In this document: positions 16,758-20,627 of the stretch, piece by piece
How the letters are laid out: every line of letters begins with the position of its first letter
How positions within the stretch are numbered: position 1 is the stretch's first letter
Assembly: GCA_903858085.1 (NCBI GenBank)
Contig: CAIOHJ010000078.1
Span: forward strand, 1-20,627
Source of the DNA: an uncultured Chloroflexota bacterium
Lineage (GTDB): Bacteria > Chloroflexota > Anaerolineae > Caldilineales > Caldilineaceae
Length of the DNA: 20,627 nucleotides
Direction of reading: 5' to 3'
Notes under the pieces: model-generated
What the model saw: the letters and a program-made list of their open reading frames with translations, nothing else
The model's database searches: none
What the model was told of the DNA's origin: nothing
Position numbers and translations under genes: made by a program

Positions 16758-17492
16758 ATGCTGGTCTGTACCGTGCTGCCCACCTACAACGAACGAGACA
16801 ACATCGAGCCGTTGATCGAGGGCATTCTCACCAACACAACCGGGTCCCATATGGTATTGGTAGTCGACGACAACTCGCCGGACGGAACAGCGGAGGTGGT
16901 GCGGGCGATCGCACGGCGCCACAAGGCCGCTGACGCCAGGCAGGTTGCCCTTTATGTACGCCACGGACAGAGCGGGCTGACCTCGGCCATCCAGTCTGGC
17001 ATCGACTTTGCCGTGACCACCTTCGGCGCCGACGTCGTCACCTGGATGGACTGCGACCTGTCCATGCCGCCGGCTGAGGTCGCCCGGCTTGTCGCCGCTC
17101 TGGTCGACGGGGGCGCTGACCTGGCTGTCGGCTCCCGCTGGGTTGCTGGCGGGGCCGACCAGGCCCATGGCTGGATGGCACGCACGTTGAGCCGCGCGCT
17201 CAACGGAGTGGCGACCCAGCTGCTGGGCAGCGCAGTCCACGACTACACCAGTGGCTTTATTGCCGCGCGGGCAGCGTGTCTGCAGACCTTGCGCCTGCGC
17301 GGCGACTACGGCGAGTACTGCATCGACCTGCTGGCGCGCGCGGTGCACAGCGGCTTCGTCGTCCAAGAGGTGCCCTATGTCTGTGTCCCCCGCACTGCCG
17401 GGGTCAGCAAAACCGGGGTCCATCTCTGGGACTATCTGAGCAAAGGACGCAAATATGTGGCAACTGTCTGGGAACTGGCAAATCGCATGTAA
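16758..17492 (+). CDS. GT2 glycosyltransferase, polyprenyl-phosphate mannose/glucose synthase (DPM1-like)
   Basis: A 244-residue GT-A enzyme. The nucleotide-binding start is VCTVLPTYNERDNIEPLI, then VVDDNSPDGTAEVV at 35-48. The metal-binding DxD is D98-C-D100 in WMDCDLSMPP. DYTSGFIAAR and the terminal RTAGVSKTGVH match the dolichol/polyprenyl-phosphate sugar synthase subfamily (usual form: tSGFr..., R..G.SK). It lacks the C-terminal membrane helices of ArnC/GtrB and is therefore of the soluble DPM1 type. By family knowledge it moves a sugar from GDP- or UDP-sugar to a lipid phosphate; which sugar is unknown. AAGGAAGG lies 6 bases before the ATG at 16758. The same frame extends upstream to 16242 but that stretch is the antiparallel-frame shadow of the methyltransferase. 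Confidence 0.9.
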   Translation: MLVCTVLPTYNERDNIEPLIEGILTNTTGSHMVLVVDDNSPDGTAEVVRAIARRHKAADARQVALYVRHGQSGLTSAIQSGIDFAVTTFGADVVTWMDCDLSMPPAEVARLVAALVDGGADLAVGSRWVAGGADQAHGWMARTLSRALNGVATQLLGSAVHDYTSGFIAARAACLQTLRLRGDYGEYCIDLLARAVHSGFVVQEVPYVCVPRTAGVSKTGVHLWDYLSKGRKYVATVWELANRM

Positions 17493-17504
17493 AGAGAGGA
17501 ATCA

Positions 17505-18740
<1,236 letters not shown>

Positions 18741-18744
18741 CCTC

Positions 18745-18785
18745 CTCTGCTGCCGGGCATGTCGGTAAGATGCCCGGCAGCAGAG
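18745..18785. terminator. 16-bp-stem hairpin between convergent genes, probable bidirectional terminator
   Basis: CTCTGCTGCCGGGCAT (18745-18760), a 9-base loop and the exact complement (18770-18785) form an uninterrupted 16-bp stem. It starts 4 bases after the aminotransferase stop and ends 17 bases before the nitroreductase stop on the other strand. Neither side has a U-tract. Position and strength support a terminator for both genes; mRNA end protection is an alternative. Confidence 0.75.
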
Positions 18786-18802
18786 CACCGCCGCCCGTGC
18801 GC

Positions 18803-19441
18803 CTACCTCTCCTCGCCGGGGGAAACCAGCTGAGCAGGCTGGCCCCAGCTCCCTTCAAAAACAAATTCTGCCAGCAGACGCCGCTGACGGGGGGCCCGCT
18901 CCCGCTCCTGCTGCTGCGCATCCAGCTGCTCAGGGTCCCCCAGATAGCCGATGGCCAGCACCGTCACCGGGCTGTACTCCTCCGGAATCGCAAACTCCTC
19001 GCGGGCACGGTCAGGAAAAAAGCCAGCCATCTGGTGGACATAGAGCTCCAGCGCAGTGGCCTGTACAGTCAGATTGGCGACAGCCAGACCGACATCGTAG
19101 AAGGCGTGTGCGCTGGGGTGGCCGCTGCGGGTCGTCGACCGAGCCACAGCCAACAACAAGACAGGGGCCCGAGCCGCCCAAGTCCGGTTGCTCTCTTTGA
19201 GGACGCCCGCCAGCCGTTCGTGCGTGGAGCTGCCCTGCACCCCTATCAAAAAATGCCACGGCTGCCCGTTGGCGCTCGAAGGTGCCCAGCGGGCAGCTTC
19301 CAACAGCGCTCGCAGTTTGTCCGCTTCGACCGCACGCCCGGCAAAGGCGCGCGGGCTCCAACGCTCCCCCAACAGCGGGTGAATCGGATGGTCTGTGACG
19401 GCATGTCTGGCTTCGTGGGCGCTTGTGTGGGCGCTTTGCAT
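18803..19441 (-). CDS. nitroreductase family FMN-dependent oxidoreductase
   Basis: A 212-residue protein of the nitroreductase fold, which binds FMN and reduces nitro groups, quinones or enones with NAD(P)H. The first FMN-binding segment is ERWSPRAFAGRAV (residues 26-38; usual R.S.R.F), followed by LLEAARWAPSSANGQPWHFL (47-66). The helix YDVGLAVANLTVQATALEL and the late EEYSPVTVLAIGYLGDPE are also standard. The frame runs back to 19579, but the extra 46 residues cover an AT-rich gap and are not family-like. AAGGGGAA lies 6 bases before the ATG at 19441. Natural substrate unknown. It converges on the aminotransferase. Confidence 0.92.
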   Translation of the reverse strand: MQSAHTSAHEARHAVTDHPIHPLLGERWSPRAFAGRAVEADKLRALLEAARWAPSSANGQPWHFLIGVQGSSTHERLAGVLKESNRTWAARAPVLLLAVARSTTRSGHPSAHAFYDVGLAVANLTVQATALELYVHQMAGFFPDRAREEFAIPEEYSPVTVLAIGYLGDPEQLDAQQQERERAPRQRRLLAEFVFEGSWGQPAQLVSPGEER

Positions 19442-19469
19442 AGAAAATTCCCCTTGTCGATGGTCAACG

Positions 19470-19498
19470 ATCAAAAAAAATACTTTGACATTAAACAA
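19470..19498 (-). promoter_or_regulatory. weak possible promoter for the nitroreductase gene
   Basis: On the minus strand TTGTTT (19493-19498) and TTTGAT (19470-19475) are 17 bases apart in an AT-rich gap (19442-19529) that also holds an A8 run (19473-19480, plus strand). The match to consensus is poor; the main support is that the gap is strikingly AT-rich for this genome. Confidence 0.3.
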
Positions 19499-19529
19499 TT
19501 TTACCCAAACAAAATCGGTGGTTTCCCTC

Positions 19530-20627
19530 TCATTGGGGGGGGCGGTAGGGGCGCAGCAGATCGCTGTGCAGGGTTTCAAGCATCGCCTGGGGGGCGCTCT
19601 GGCCGACCGCAGCGACCAGAGGGAGCATGCCGCTGCGATCCCACCAGAAGAGGTCGGGTTGGGGCCAGAGGGTCAGGGGCCATTCTCCGCTGACCAGCTG
19701 GAGGGGCGGCCAGCTCTGGGCGTCTGGCGGGCGGGTCTGGGGCTCGACAAAGCGAATCTGCGCGCCAGGTTCGCCGCGAGTTGTCCAGACATGCAGCCAC
19801 CAAAGTGGCGCACAGTAGAGCCCGTGCAGTGCAGGGAGCTCGTGCAGCTCCATCCAGAGGCGCACCAGCTGGGTGAAGCTGCTCTCCTGGCTGAGCATGT
19901 GGCCGGGGGGGGTCACCCAGCGGCTGAGTTCGCGAAAGCCAGGAGTCCGGCGGCAGAGGCGCTCGTAGTGGAAGGAGCAGGCTTGGGCAAGGGCTGTTTT
20001 TTGCAGAAGAGCGGGAGCGGGCTGGACGTTGGCGACCGCCTCAACGGGGCCACCGCCGGCGGAGTGGACAGCCTCGGCGGCGTGGGGGGCAGCCCAGCGG
20101 TTGCCCGCATAAACGACTGCCGGGCGTTGGGCAGGAGCCAGCCGATAGAGGGCCCGGCCCAGCAGGCGGCTGAGTTCGACCAGGGCGTGGTGGGTAGCCG
20201 GGCTGGGGTCGTCGAACCCGCCGGCGATCACCAGCAGGTCAGGGGCGGCGGTGACCAGGGATTCGGCCAGTGCAGTGACCTGGATGGCAGGGCTCAGCAC
20301 CGTATGGCCGATCAGATGGGCCGGGCTGCTGCACAAGGCTTCATAGGTGGCAGCCATGCTTTGGCCCAGGGAGAGGCCGGCGATCCAGACGCGCAGCTGG
20401 GGAGAAGGGCTGGCAACCACGGCCACCTGCTCGATCGGAGGGAAATGGACAGCATCGTCGTCGGCCTGGAAGGGAGCCAGACCGGGTGCATCGACCAGCT
20501 GCCGGCCAATGCGGGTGCCCAGCTGGAGACAGAGCTCGGCGCTGAGGGTCGCCAGGTTGGTATCCCGTGTCCGGGCAAGGCTATGCCAGGCAGCGAGGCG
20601 ATAGACGCCGCTGACTTCTTCGAGCAA
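19530..20627 (-). CDS. MutL/GlmL-like (glutamate mutase L family) protein, 5' end outside window
   Basis: About 366 codons are visible; the true start lies beyond 20627. The fragment resembles the MutL/GlmL family (methylaspartate mutase accessory, ASKHA-like fold). The opening EEVSGVYRLAAWHSLARTRDT fits the segment after the first Asp-Gly phosphate loop, which is missing here. Later matches are LGTRIGRQLVD, AAPDLLVIAGGFDD and RPAVVYAGNRWA. Chloroflexotal genomes often carry such genes in long tandem-domain form; this one ends about 100 residues after the first domain, with a Trp/Pro-rich tail (WPLTLWPQPDLFWWDRSG). No glutamate mutase genes are in the window, so a role in that pathway is not supported by context. 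The assignment is by motif recall. Confidence 0.6.
   Translation of the reverse strand: MLEEVSGVYRLAAWHSLARTRDTNLATLSAELCLQLGTRIGRQLVDAPGLAPFQADDDAVHFPPIEQVAVVASPSPQLRVWIAGLSLGQSMAATYEALCSSPAHLIGHTVLSPAIQVTALAESLVTAAPDLLVIAGGFDDPSPATHHALVELSRLLGRALYRLAPAQRPAVVYAGNRWAAPHAAEAVHSAGGGPVEAVANVQPAPALLQKTALAQACSFHYERLCRRTPGFRELSRWVTPPGHMLSQESSFTQLVRLWMELHELPALHGLYCAPLWWLHVWTTRGEPGAQIRFVEPQTRPPDAQSWPPLQLVSGEWPLTLWPQPDLFWWDRSGMLPLVAAVGQSAPQAMLETLHSDLLRPYRPPQ

Overview
The window looks like a bacterial chromosome fragment from the Chloroflexota, most likely the Caldilineae/Anaerolineae side. This is an inference. It rests on moderately high GC, the order of the ATP synthase genes, an unsplit b subunit, a family-39-like membrane glycosyltransferase with a C-terminal beta-sandwich tail, and a MutL/GlmL-type protein at the right edge. 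No rRNA, tRNA, insertion sequence, prophage or CRISPR array was seen. No stretch longer than 300 bases lacks a gene; the longest gaps are 2844-3141 and 13740-14006.

Left part (1-6150, all on the minus strand): the N-terminus of a 3-hydroxyisobutyrate-dehydrogenase-like enzyme, clpC (AAA+ unfoldase), a four-domain ribosomal-protein-S1-like protein, ridA and mreB. Three good sigma70-type promoters divide this run into mreB, ridA-S1, and clpC-dehydrogenase units. Two hairpins separate S1 from clpC.

Middle (6218-13886, minus strand): a complete F1Fo ATP synthase operon in the order atpZ/I-like, atpB, atpE, atpF, atpH, atpA, atpG, atpD, atpC. It starts from an extended -10 promoter at 13857-13886 and ends at a textbook intrinsic terminator at 6218-6258. 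The transcribed leader carries five copies of TGTGACAG in two spacing classes. Several starts are non-ATG (GTG for atpZ/I, atpF and atpD; TTG for atpG). Some boundaries are set by clear Shine-Dalgarno sequences rather than by the longest frame.

Right part (13995-18785, plus strand): a compact cluster reading away from the ATP synthase operon. It encodes a membrane GT-C glycosyltransferase, a SAM methyltransferase, a DPM1-like GT2 polyprenyl-phosphate glycosyltransferase and a perosamine-synthase-like PLP aminotransferase. Together these suggest a cell-surface glycan or glycolipid pathway: the GT2 would charge a lipid carrier, the GT-C enzyme would use it outside the membrane, and the aminotransferase would supply an amino sugar. 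The first gene appears to be transcribed without a leader. The 267-bp divergent control region holds an 8-bp-stem palindrome almost exactly midway between the two predicted transcription starts. The cluster ends in a 16-bp-stem hairpin shared with a convergent nitroreductase gene. The window closes inside a MutL/GlmL-like gene on the minus strand.

The most unusual material is regulatory: the repeat leader of the atp operon, the symmetric divergent promoter region with a leaderless glycosyltransferase, and U-less hairpins in the terminator role. On the protein side, the gamma subunit has an extra C-terminal tail. I did not find an unmistakably new defence or mobile system.
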